This document shows, one piece after another, positions 11,070-22,000 of a stretch of 64,000 nucleotides of DNA (positions are counted from its first letter, which is position 1; each line of letters opens with the position of its first letter). Location: positions 21,172,017 to 21,236,016 of the forward strand of contig NC_080056.1 of assembly GCF_026212465.1 (NCBI RefSeq), written 5' to 3'. The notes below the pieces were generated by a model. It did no database searches and had not been told where the DNA came from. It was given only the letters and a program-made list of their open reading frames with translations. This DNA is from Amaranthus tricolor (Eukaryota > Streptophyta > Magnoliopsida > Caryophyllales > Amaranthaceae). A program made the position numbers and the translations under genes.

Positions 11070-11613
11070 AGTTAGTTGCATATATTTCCCATTGAAGCAT
11101 CATGAAAATGAAGAGGTCAGGAATCAATCTCAAAATCTTGATTGAAAATCAATTATTGCATGGATCAGGTAAACACATAATAAAGTTTGTACTATGAATG
11201 TTTTTAAATTTGCATGTTGTTAATTCGAACAGACCAAAGCAATCTGTTCATTATTTTCTCCATAACATTCATAATATCATAATTCATTCTTTTATTTTAT
11301 TTTTATATTTTACTTCAAATTTAATATTTCATAATTTCGTCATATTTCACATTTTATTTCATATTTAATATTTCTTTTCACGGCCAACTTATTTTTTAAA
11401 AAATAATGGGAAACGGTTTTTTTTTTTTCACAATCCTTCCATATCTAATGCATTAATGAAAAGGCTTTGATGAGATGGGACGTTTGGTAACCGTCAACTC
11501 TCTTTAAAAAGCCCTCACCACATCACAATCACTCAAACCGTCATCCTTCTCCTTCCTCACAAACAGTCACAAGAAACCGTCCTCCTTCTCCCTCAATCCT
11601 TCAAAACGCAAAA
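11070..11613 (+). other. Spacer between pol and ORF3 with possible internal promoter
   Basis: No coding frame of note. The middle is T/A-rich (about 11280-11400). Near the end a TATA-like TCTTTAAAAAGCC (11501-11513) is followed by a C/A-rich, G-poor stretch resembling a plant 5' leader, up to the ORF3 ATG at 11614. This would suit an internal promoter, or simply the leader of a spliced or subgenomic ORF3 mRNA. Functional reading is inference only. Confidence 0.4.
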
Positions 11614-13284
11614 ATGAAAACTCCAAAATCAAGATCAGGAAAGAAAGCATCCACATCCCACCAAACCATCCAGCCTACACCCTTAAACATTGTTCATCCA
11701 TCTCCATTGCTAAAAGATGCACCATTACCCTCACCACCACAAGAAACTTCTGACAACATTCGACCAAAACGCAAATCATTCACACCAAAAAGTGAATCAT
11801 CATCCCAAACTGCCAAACGTTTGAAGCAAGTCGACCCTAATAGTGCCGAGGAAATTGCTAAAGAGATGTCTGTTGGATTTGGGGTCGACAAATTCTGGTA
11901 TGACTCTACTTACTTTCCACAACTTCATAACATTTTGAAATTTCAAGAATGGGAGGTTTTAATGACTGAATATAGTTGTAATTCCATCTTCCCAAACATC
12001 ATGAGAGAGTTTATTTCAAACTTTTCAAATGACTGTGGTATGTGTTCCAGTGTTGTTAGGAACATTAAAATAGAGTTTAACAGCGCTTTGTTGGCAGAAT
12101 GGTTTAAAATTTCGAATGTAGGGTTTGATACATACAGGGTTGGTGCTATGATAGTTTTCTCTGGAATAAATGAAAAAACAATCTTTAAGTTTTTAGGGGT
12201 TGAACAGAAACGGGGTAAAATCAGTCATAATGTGTTGTCTCCATTGCATAAATTACTTTATAATGTAGCACGAAGATTCATCTTGCCCCGAAACTTCAAG
12301 AGGAGTGAGGTGAGTCTGCGTGATGCAACTCTGATTTACTGCATGGACAATCAAATCAAAATCAATTTTCCATCTTTAATGATATCACATTTATCCGACT
12401 GTATAGAGAAAAAGAATGTTGTGGGGTATGGGGGGCTGTTAACTTGGATTTTTCGAAAATTTGAGGTTCCATTGGATGGGCTTGAGTTCCCAATGGGACC
12501 AAATATGAAGATTGGTGCACGTTGTTTGAAAAATTTGCATTTAAAAGTAAATGATGAAGGAGTGTTAATAAATGATTTAGATGAAGTAGTTTTTGTTGGT
12601 TCTGATGATGAGGAAGTAGAAGAAGAAGAAGTAGAAGAAGAGATTGAAAAAGAAGTAAAAATAAAGAAAGAAAAAGGAATTGAAAAAGAGAAAGAAAAAG
12701 AAAAGGAAGAAGAAGAAAAAGAAGAAGAAAAACAAGGGCCTGTTCCCAATGAAGTAGAAAATAAGGGGGAACAGGAAGAGGAGACAAAAATTGAGGGGGA
12801 ACAAGGAGAAGCTTTAGGAGATTCTAGTGATGAGGAGATCGTAATTGCAAAGCTAAGGAAGGGTAAAGTCACTCAAAGGAAGAGTAGGAGGCTTGCTTCA
12901 AAAGGTAAGGCAGTAAAGGTTGATTATGTTACTTCAGAAATCAGTCCTGAGCCTACATCATATGAACCTCCTTCTCCCAAGCCAACCACTTCACCACCAA
13001 CTCAAACCTTATCACCACCTCCATCACCCATTCACTTCACACCACCACCATTTCCATCCTCTCCTGGTGTTGGTTGTGCTGACCCTACTCCTACAGCATC
13101 TTCAGATTCCATCCTTTCAAAGCTCCTTGATCTACAGTCTCAATTAATTGCATTTCAGGATGAGACTCGTGTCTCGCTTGCTTCAATTGTGGATCAGCTG
13201 AACCAAATGGAACAACGCCTTGGTGCCAAGCTGGACACAGTGGAGGTGCAGACGGAGTACATTGATGAAGAGACTGCCCCTTAA
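11614..13284 (+). CDS. Third ORF of Sirevirus-like element (env-like position), intact
   Basis: A 556-codon uninterrupted frame downstream of pol, where Sireviruses carry their so-called envelope-like ORF. The ATG at 11614 is the first of the frame after the C/A-rich leader. Residues 1-75 are basic and Pro/Ser-rich, with a possible nuclear-localisation run RPKRKSFTPK. Residues ~80-320 look globular and resemble the 'putative plant transposon protein' domain found in such ORFs (recognised by style, not searched). Residues ~329-380 are almost entirely Glu and Lys. A second basic cluster (RKSRRLASKGK) lies near 420-432. A Pro/Ser-rich linker spans ~445-490. The last ~55 residues form a likely coiled coil. 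I see no convincing signal peptide or transmembrane segment, so a true envelope role is doubtful. It is the only long gene in the element without a stop. Function unknown. Confidence 0.8.
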   Translation: MKTPKSRSGKKASTSHQTIQPTPLNIVHPSPLLKDAPLPSPPQETSDNIRPKRKSFTPKSESSSQTAKRLKQVDPNSAEEIAKEMSVGFGVDKFWYDSTYFPQLHNILKFQEWEVLMTEYSCNSIFPNIMREFISNFSNDCGMCSSVVRNIKIEFNSALLAEWFKISNVGFDTYRVGAMIVFSGINEKTIFKFLGVEQKRGKISHNVLSPLHKLLYNVARRFILPRNFKRSEVSLRDATLIYCMDNQIKINFPSLMISHLSDCIEKKNVVGYGGLLTWIFRKFEVPLDGLEFPMGPNMKIGARCLKNLHLKVNDEGVLINDLDEVVFVGSDDEEVEEEEVEEEIEKEVKIKKEKGIEKEKEKEKEEEEKEEEKQGPVPNEVENKGEQEEETKIEGEQGEALGDSSDEEIVIAKLRKGKVTQRKSRRLASKGKAVKVDYVTSEISPEPTSYEPPSPKPTTSPPTQTLSPPPSPIHFTPPPFPSSPGVGCADPTPTASSDSILSKLLDLQSQLIAFQDETRVSLASIVDQLNQMEQRLGAKLDTVEVQTEYIDEETAP

Positions 13285-14073
13285 TCCTCTCCCTCTGTTT
13301 TTAAAGAATGTGTTGGCTGTATTACTTAACAAACAATTTCTCTTTTTACTTTGTACCATCTGGGGTACATTGTGGTTGTAACTTTGAACAACTTGCTACT
13401 TTTCCTTATTTTTATTTTCATGGTCTGTGACAATTAACTCTATGCAGGTTTGATCACTGTTGATAGCACTTACTTTTATTATTGCTGTTTCTTGTTTTCA
13501 TCACTAACAAATCTATATGTTTTGTGCTGAGATTTGATAACTTCCAATTCTTTTTGATTGATGACAAAAGGGGGAAGATTATGCACAAACTTAACAGACA
13601 GGAGCAGTGATTACACAGTTACATATCTTGTTGATTTATATTGATTCTTATGGATGCTAATGTGCTGCTGTGTTTATGCTAGTTTAGTGATCCTCTGTGT
13701 TGCTAAGATTGTTAAAGTTAAAGTTCTCATGAATATTTGTTTCTGTGAAAATACTTAATAAGTTATGTTAGGTTTATTTTAGATTAATTGTTTTATTATG
13801 TTAGTTTTATTATGTTAGTTTAATTAATCTTAGTTTAGTTCATTTAAGTTTTAAGTTAATTTATTTTGAATTATTTTGAAAATTTTTGAAAAATAATTGA
13901 TGTTGTAGAGTAAACTGTTTGATTATGAATGCTTGGTAAATTATATTCTAACAAGTTGATTTGCTAAGTTAATTAGAGTTACTTTAATCTCTAGTATGCT
14001 CTATGAGTTTTGTTTTACTCTATTGTCACTTAAGTTTGTTTATAAAGTTTGCCATCATCAAAAAGGGGGAATT
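13285..14073 (+). other. 3' non-coding region of the element with two polypurine tracts
   Basis: No coding frame of note. It contains an internal purine tract ACAAAAGGGGGAAGATT at 13564-13580 and the functional-position tract AAAAAGGGGGAATT ending at the 3' LTR. A short tandem TTTTATTATGTTAG duplication lies near 13791-13819. The rest is T-rich. Confidence 0.7.
14060..14073 (+). other. Polypurine tract next to 3' LTR
   Basis: AAAAAGGGGGA followed by ATT lies immediately before the TGTTGG start of the 3' LTR at 14074. It marks the plus-strand primer and fixes the left end of that LTR. It resembles the internal tract at 13564, and both follow the word ATCA or ATGA. Confidence 0.85.
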
Positions 14074-15327
14074 TGTTGGCCTCTTAAGGTTTTGATGATG
14101 ACTTTACTTTTAATAAACAAACATATTATTAGAGATTGTTTTTTAGGTATATATCCGATTTAATGTGAGCCTATGACTTGATTCGTGGAAGATGTACATG
14201 TCACAAATATCCAAGAAGTTGGACAATTGCTTTGGAAGACAGTTTATTGTTCCTAGAGTTGAAGTTCTGACGAAAGTTGTAGATGGAGACAGTGTGCTGT
14301 TCCTCACGATGCAGGTCTGAAGAAGACATTGACTGGAAGTTACGAAATTTATAATTTCTGTTTTTAGTTAATGTAAAAGGTTAAAATTTAATTTGTTGCT
14401 TAATTAAATTTATTTATTAATTGGCAAAATATTTTTTAATTCACCTAAAAAGATGGAGAAAATCTATTCCTTGTTTATCTCCTATAAACTCGGAATTCAA
14501 GAGACTTGTTCTCCTCCTTGAATTGGTCTCCTATAATTTAGGATCTTCCTTAACCCATGATGTTTTTAACCGTGCATGAGTACAGCAGTTACATTCCACT
14601 CCTACCTTTGACTAACTTTCCATTTTCTTTGGGAGTAAGTAAGTTTGTGGAAGTCGTGGGATATGTGCATTTCGTGGAGAACATGGGCTGAGTGCACTGT
14701 CTGCTGTTCCCCTTATAAAAGAGGGAAATTACGGTTCAGTAAAAAAATGTATGTATGCATTAAGAGTGTCCATTTAAGGGAGATTTAATTAAGAAAAATA
14801 TTCTAAGTTTTTAATGCCAATTAATTCATAATAATTTTCTTGAGCAACAATTTCATTTTGATCTTTATGAGAATTGGCCTTGTAAAGGGTAATTGAGTGT
14901 TTTGTTGTAATTAGACTTATGGGAAGTCTAAGGGAATAGAGAATAGAAGCGTGAGAAAAGAAAGAGAAGGAGAGAAGAGAAGAGAAGAGAAGTAGGCCTA
15001 AGTAGAGAAGCTTTGAGTGAAGCATTTAGAGAATTGAGAAGCTTCAAGTGAAGCGAACTTTGTTTTGTGTAATTGTACTTAATTGCCTAAACATAGTGAG
15101 AATCTTGAAATCCCGGGGGGTCGTGGTTTTTCCTTCTTATTAGGCCAAGAAGGTTTCCACGTAAAATCCTTGTCTCCTTTTATTATTTTTCTTTTCGTTT
15201 TTAAGTTTAAGTTTTTGTTCTTTACTTAACATAATTCCGCAAAAAGTTGAGCAAAAATCTTAAACTAACAACACAACAATTCACCCCCCCCTCTTGTTGT
15301 ATTCGATCATCTATTAGCATTCCTACA
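14074..15327 (+). repeat. 3' LTR of the Sirevirus-like element
   Basis: A 1254-bp copy of the 5' LTR with TGTTGG...CTACA ends. It lacks 12 bases present in the 5' LTR near 4772, has one extra C in the terminal C run (C8 versus C7) and differs at about 11 other positions, roughly 0.9%. The TATA box is conserved at 14713-14721. It is followed directly by ACACT, the right target-site duplication. Confidence 0.93.
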
Positions 15328-15523
15328 ACACTATTTAGTATATATTATTGTGTTGAAATGTTTTGAATCGAAAACAAGAGTCATATTCTTGAAATTACGT
15401 TCTAAGTTACGTTTATGAGGTTTTTTTTAATCATTTTTGGCACTTTCTCGATTAATTAGTTTAAACATGGTTTGTTTTGCATGAAACATTGCACACAACA
15501 GTATTTGGTATATATTATATATT
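15328..15523 (+). repeat. Satellite remnant between Sirevirus element and truncated LTR
   Basis: Continues the monomer interrupted at 4683: ACACTATTTAGTATATATT, then GAAATGTTTTGAATCG and a second monomer with the CGATTAATTAG variant and CATGAAACATTGCACACAAC. It ends at GGTATATATTATATATT, where it is fused to the LTR fragment at the shared pentamer GAAAT. Confidence 0.88.
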
Positions 15524-16059
15524 GAAATTCTCTAAGTATTTAAAGAGTTTTAATTCTTAGTTCATCTAACTCTTACATTTGTAATACGCTTAAGAGTTTA
15601 AAAAAAGTGAGATTAAGTTTAATACGCCTAACCAAGAATACTTTTCAAAGTGTTTGACTTGTGAATGTCTATTGTGAGATTTGGGATTTGCTTTATTAAA
15701 GGGACTTGTAATACGGTTCTTCAAGGGGAAGAACGTGGTGTGAGGAGATAGTGAGATCTTCTTGGTTGTATTAAAGTCGGATTAATAAAAGGCGTTGAAA
15801 TCCTACGTGTTGAAAGAGAACCCATAGGCGGGGAGTAGGTTGGTTAGAACCGAACCTCGTTAACATATCGTGTGTTATACATTAAAGTTTATTTTCCGCA
15901 CATACGTTATTTTTTACAAATTGACTTAAAACTGTTCCAGAAAACATTTTTGACAGACTTCTTAAACTCATTAGACAAGTTTTTAGACAACTTTTTAAAT
16001 AGCCCAAACTCTATTTTCACCCCTCCTCTAGAGAGTATTCAACATCTTATTAACTTTCA
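15524..16059 (+). mobile_element. 5'-truncated paralogue of the solo LTR
   Basis: The 536 bp correspond base for base in length to 2883-3418 of the solo LTR, with about 5-6% differences by eye. The 3' end is the same (TTAACTTTCA followed by TTAAG). The left ~960 bp, including the TATA box and all of U3, are missing. The left junction falls on GAAAT, shared by the satellite and the LTR. The following ~0.85 kb of satellite also matches that after the solo LTR. This is therefore a duplicated piece of the earlier insertion, not an independent transposition. Confidence 0.85.
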
Positions 16060-19000
16060 TTAAGGTTTTTTAAGCTTTTATGGCACTTTCTCGCAAAAAG
16101 TGGTTCAAACATGGTTCGTTTTGCAGGAAACGTTTCTCTCTAAATTGTATTTGGTATATATATTATTGTGTTGAAATAGTTAAAATAAAAAACAATAGTC
16201 ATATACTTGAAATTACGAGCTAACTTGCGTGTTTGAGGTTTATTAAGCATTTTTGGCACTTTCTTGCATAAAACGGTTCAAACTTGGTTTGTTTGGCACG
16301 TAACATGGCACACGATACTATTTGGTATATATTATTGTGTTGAAATTGTGACAATCGAAAACAATAGTCATATGTTTGAAATTACGTGCTAAATTGCGTC
16401 ATTGAGGTTTTTTAAAAGTGTTTTGCACTTTCTCTCATAAAGTGGTTCAAACTTGGTTTATTTTACATGAAACTAGGCACACAAAACTATTTGGTACATA
16501 TTATTGTGATGAAAAGGTTAGAATTGAAACCAATATTCATATGCTAGAAGTTACTTGTTATGTTGCGTTCTTGAGGTTTTTTTAAGCGTTTTTTTGCACT
16601 TTCTCGCATAAATTGGTTCAAACTTGGTTTGTTTGCCACGAAACTTCGCATACAACGCTTTTTGGTATATATTTTTTTTTGAATTGGTTAGAATCCAAAA
16701 AAATAGCTACATGCTTGAAATTACGTGCTAAGCTGTATGTTTGAGGTTTTTTATGCTTTTTAGGAACTTTCTCGCATAAAGTGGTACAAACTTGGTTTTT
16801 TTACCAGGAAACTTAGCACACAGCGCTATTTTGTATATATATTATTGTGTTGAAATGGTAACAATAGAAAACAATAGTCATAAGCTTGAAATTACGTTCT
16901 AACTTTCTTTTGAAAGGTTTTTTTAGCGTTTTTGGCCCTTTCTTGCTTAAAGTGGTTCAAAGTTGGTTCGCTTGGCACGAATCTTGGCACATGATACTAT
17001 TAGGTATATATTATTGTGTTGATATGGCGACAATCGAAAACAATAGTCATATGCTTGAAATTAGTTTTAAGTTGCATGTTTGAGCTTTTTAAAACGTTTT
17101 TGGCACTTTCTCGCTTAAAGTTGTTCAAACTTGGTTCGCTTGTCACGAAACTTGGCAGACGACACTATTTCGTGTCTGTTCTTGTCATTAAATAGTTAGA
17201 ATCCCAAACAATAGTGATATTCTTGAAATTACGTGCTAAATTGGTTTTTTAAGGTTTTTAATGCTTTTTTGGCACTTTCTCGCAAAAAGTGGTTCAAACT
17301 ATTTTTGTTTTGCAGAAAAATTTTCACACTAAATTATATTTGGTATATATTATTGTGTTAAAATGGATAAAATCAAAAACAGTAGTCATATACTTGAAAT
17401 TACGAGATAACTTGCGTGTTTGAGGTATTTTAAGTATTTTTGGCACTTTCTTGCACAAAATGGTTCAAACTTGGTTGGTTTGGCACGAGACTTGGCACAC
17501 GATACTATTTGGTATATATATTATTGTTTTCAAATGGTGACAATCGAAAACAATAGTCATACGCTTGAAATAACGTGCTAAGTTGCGTCATTGAGGTTTT
17601 TTAAAAGTTTTTTGCACTTTCTCGCATAAACTGGTTCAAACTTGGTTCATTTTGCATGAAACTTGGCACACAACACTATTTGGTACATATTATTGTGATG
17701 AAATTGTTAGAATCAAAATCGATATTCTTATGCTAGAAATTACGGTCTAAGTTACGTTTTTGAGGTTTTTAAATCATTTTTGGCACTTTCTCGATTAATT
17801 AGTTCAAACATGGTTTGTTTTGCATGAAACATTGCACACAACAGTATTTGGTGTATATTATAGTGTTGAAATGGTTAGAATCAAATACATATAGTCATAT
17901 TCTTGATATTACGTGCTAAGTTGCGTATTTGAGGTTTTTTAAGCGTTTTAGGCACTTTCTCGCATGAAGTGGTTCAAACGTGGTTTGTTTTGTTTGAAAC
18001 TTGACACTAAACACAATTTGGTATATATTATTGTGTTGAACTCGATAGAATTGAGAACAATAGTCATATGCTTGAAATTACATTCTAATTTGCATGTTTC
18101 AGGTTTTAAAAGCGTTTTTGGCGCTTTCTTGCTTAAAGTGGTTCAAAGTTGGTTCGCTTGGCACGAAACTTGGCACATTATACTATTTCATATATATTAA
18201 TGCGTTGATATGGTGACAATAGAAAACAATAGTCATATTCTTGAAATTACGTTCTAAGTTGCATTTTTCAGCTTTTTAAAACGTTTTTGGCACTTTCTCG
18301 CTTAAAGTTGTTCAAACTTGCTTCACTTGTCACTAAACTTCACACACGACACTATTTGGTATCTATTATTGTCATGATATAATTAGAATCTAAAACAATA
18401 GTCATATGCTTGAAATTACGTGCTAAATTGCTTTTTTAAGGTTTTTAAAGCTTTTTTGGCACTTTCTCGCAAAAAGTGGTTCAAGCTATGTTTGTTTTGC
18501 AGAAAAATTTTCTCACTAAATTGTATTTCGCATATATTATTGTGTTGAAATGGTGAAAATCAAAAACAGTAGTCATATACTTGAAATTACGAGCTAACTT
18601 GCGTGTTTGAGGTTTACTAAGCATTTTTGGCACTTTCTTACATAAAATGGTTCAAACTTGGTTTGTTTGAAACGAAACTTGGCACACGATAGTATTTGGT
18701 ATATATTATTGTGCTGGTTACAATCGAAAACAATAGTCATATGCTTAAAATAACGTGCGAAGTCGCGTCATTCAGGTTTTGTAAAAGTTTTTTGCACTTT
18801 CTCGCATAAAGTGGTTCAAACTTGGTTTATTTTGCATGAAACTTGGAACACAACAGTATTTGGTACATATTATTGTGATGAAATGGTTAGAATCGAAACC
18901 AATAGTCATATGCTTGAAATTACATTTTTGAGGTTTTTTAATCATTTTTGGCACTTTCTCGATTAATTAGTTCAAATATGGTTTGTTTTGCATGAAACAT

Positions 19001-22000
19001 TGCATACAACAGTATTTGGTATATATTATAGTGTTGAAATGGTTAGAATCAAATACATATTGTCATATTCTTGATATTACGTGCTAAGTTGCGTATTTGA
19101 GGTTTTTTAAGCGTTTTAGGCACTTTCTCGCATAAAGTGCTTCAAACTTGGTTTGTTTTGCATGAAACGTTGCACTAAACACTATTTGGTATATATTATT
19201 GTGTTGAACTCGTTATAATTGAAAAAATGAGTTGCATGTTTTAGGTTTTTAAAGCGTTTTTGTCGCTTTCTCGCTTAAAATGGTTCAAACTTGGTTTGCT
19301 TGGCACAAAACATGGCACACGATACTATTTGGTATATATTATTGTGTTGAAATGGTGACAATCGAAAACAAAAGTAATATGCTTGAAATTACATTCCAAG
19401 TTGCATGTTTCAGGTTTTTAAAGCGTTTTTTGCACTTTCTCGCTTAAAGTGGTTCAAACTAGGTTGCTTGATACGAAACTTAGAACTCCACACTATTTGG
19501 TATCTATTATTGTCTTGAAATAATTCGAATCCAAAACAATAGTCATATGCTTGAAATTACGTGCTAAGTTGCTTTTCTAAGTTTTTTTAAGCTTTTATGG
19601 CACTTTCTCGCATAAAGTGGTTAAAGCTGCATTTGTTTTCCAGGAAAATATTCTCACTAAATTGTATTTGGTATATATAATTGTGGTGAAATGGTGAAAA
19701 TCAAAAACAATAGTCATATACTTGAAATTACGAGCTAACTTGCATGTTTGAGGTTTATTAAGTATTTTTGGCACTTTCTTGCAAAAAAATGTATGAAACT
19801 TGGCACTAAACACTATTTGGTATATATTATTGTGTTGAAATGGTAAAATCCAAAATTTATAGTCATATGCTTTATATTACGTGCTAAATTGCATATTTGA
19901 GGTTTTTTAAGCGCGTTAGGCATTTTCTTGCATAAAGTGGTTCAAATGCTAGGTTGCGTCATTGAGGTTTTTACGCGTTTTTGGCACTTTCTCGATTAAT
20001 TAGTTTAAACATGGTGAGTTTTGCATGAAACATTGCACACAACAGTATTCTTGATAATACGTGCTAAGTTGCATATTTAAGGTTTTTTAAACGTTTTAGG
20101 CACTTTCTCGCATGAATTGGTACAAACGTGGTTTGTTTTGTATGAAACTTGGCACTAAACACTATTTGATATATATTATTTTGCTGAACTCGATAGACTT
20201 GAAAAAAATAGACATATGCTTGAAATTACGTGCTAAGTTGCTTTTTAAAGATTTTTTAAGCGTTTTAGGCACTTTCGCGCATAAAGTGTTTCAAACTTTG
20301 TTTGTTTTACATGAAACTTGGCACTAAACACTATTTGGTATATATTATTGTGTTGAAATGTTTAAAATCAAAAATTTATAGTCATATGCTTTATATTACG
20401 TGCTAAGTTGCATAGTTGTGGTTTTTTTAGCGTGCTATGCACTTTCTCTCATAAAGTGGTTTACACATGGTTTGTTTGCCACAAAACATTGCACACGATG
20501 CTATTTGGTATATATTATTATGTTAAAAAGGTGACAAACGAATACACTAGTCATATGCATGAAATTACGTGCTAGGTTGCGTCATTGAGGTTTTTAAGCG
20601 TTTTTGGCACATTCTCGCATTAAATGTTTCAAACCTTGTTTTGTTTTGCATAAAACTTGGCACATAACACTATTTAGTTTATATTATTGTTTTGCAATGT
20701 TTTGAATCGAAAACAATACTCATATGCTTGAAATTAGGTTCTAAGTTACGTTTTTGTGGTTTTTTTTAATCATTTTTGGCACTTTCTCGATTAATTAGTT
20801 CAAACATGGTTTGTTTTGAATGAAACATTGCACACAACAGTATTTGGTATATACTATATGTTGAAATGGTCAGAATCAAAAACATATAGTCATATTCTTA
20901 ATATTACGTGCTAAGTTCCGTATTTGAGGTTTTTTAAGCGTTTTAGGCACTTCCTCGCATTAAGTTGTTCAAACTTGGTTTGTTTTGTATGAAACTTGGC
21001 ACAAAACACTATTTGGTATATATTATAGTCATATGCTTGAAATTACACTATTTGGTTTGTTTTGAACTCGATAGAATTGAAAACTATAGTCATATGCTTG
21101 AAATTACACTATTTAGTTTGTTTTGAACTCGATAGAATTGAAAACTATAGTCATATGCTTGAAATTACGTTCTATGTTGCATATTTCAGGTTTTTAAAGC
21201 GTTTTTGGCGCTTTCTTGCTTAAAGTGGTTCAAAGTTGGTTCGCTTGGCACGAAACTTGGCACTCGATAATATTTGGTATATATTATTGGGTTGAAATGG
21301 TGACAATCGAAAACAATAGTCATATTCTTTAAATTACGTTCTAAGTTGCATGTTTCAGCTTTTTAAAACGTTTTTGGCACTTTCTCGCTTAAAGGTGTTC
21401 AAACTTGGTTCGTTTGTCACAAAACTTGGCACACGACACGATTTGGTATATATTATTGTCTTGAAATAGTTAGAATCATAAACAATAGTCATATGTTTGA
21501 AATTACGTTCTATGTTGCTTTTTTATGGTTTTTAAGGCTTTTTTGGCACTTTCTCGCATAAAGTGATTCAAACTATGTTTGTTTACAGGAAACTTTTCTC
21601 ACTAAATTGTATTTGGTATATATTATTGTGTTGAAATGTTGAAAGTCAAAAACAGTAGTCATATACTTGAAATTACAAGCTAACTTGCGTGTTTGAGGTT
21701 TATTAAGCATTTTTGGCACTTTCTTGCATAAAATGGTTCAAACTTGGTTTGTTTCGCACGAAACATGGCACACGATACTATTTGGTATATATTATTGTGT
21801 TGAAATGGTGACAAGCAATAGTCATATGCTTGAAATTACGTTCTAAGTTGCATGTTTCAGCTTTTTAAAACATTTTTTGCATTATCGCGGATAAAGTTGT
21901 TCAAACTTGGTTCGCTTGTCACGAAACTTGGCACACGACACGATTATGTATTTATTATTGTCTTAAAAGAGTTAGAATCCAAAACAATACTAATATGCTT

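Larger units (their letters stand above)
4684..15327 (+). mobile_element. Full-length Sirevirus-like Ty1/copia retrotransposon
   Basis: The element is 10,644 bp, with a 1265-bp 5' LTR, a 1254-bp 3' LTR, a PBS matching the initiator-tRNA-Met type, gag, pol in copia order (protease, integrase, reverse transcriptase, RNase H), a third long ORF, and a polypurine tract directly before the 3' LTR. Perfect 5-bp duplications ACACT flank it (4679-4683 and 15328-15332), and removing the element restores an uninterrupted satellite monomer. The long LTRs, the large gag with a coiled-coil extension and the extra ORF after pol are hallmarks of the plant Sirevirus group (SIRE1, Maximus and relatives). I count about 11 substitutions, one 12-bp deletion and one homopolymer difference between the LTRs, so the insertion is recent. 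Three in-frame stops in gag-pol mean it is probably not autonomous. Confidence 0.93.

Noticed and set aside
12351..12872. Antisense frames rich in Ser, Phe or Leu opposite the third ORF
   Set aside because: They are complements of the Glu/Lys-rich GAA/GAG codon tract and carry no independent signal.
5411..15025. 78-codon antisense ORF present in both Sirevirus-like LTRs (5411-5647 and 14789-15025)
   Set aside because: Its conservation is explained by LTR near identity; it lies over a GA-rich tract and resembles no known protein.
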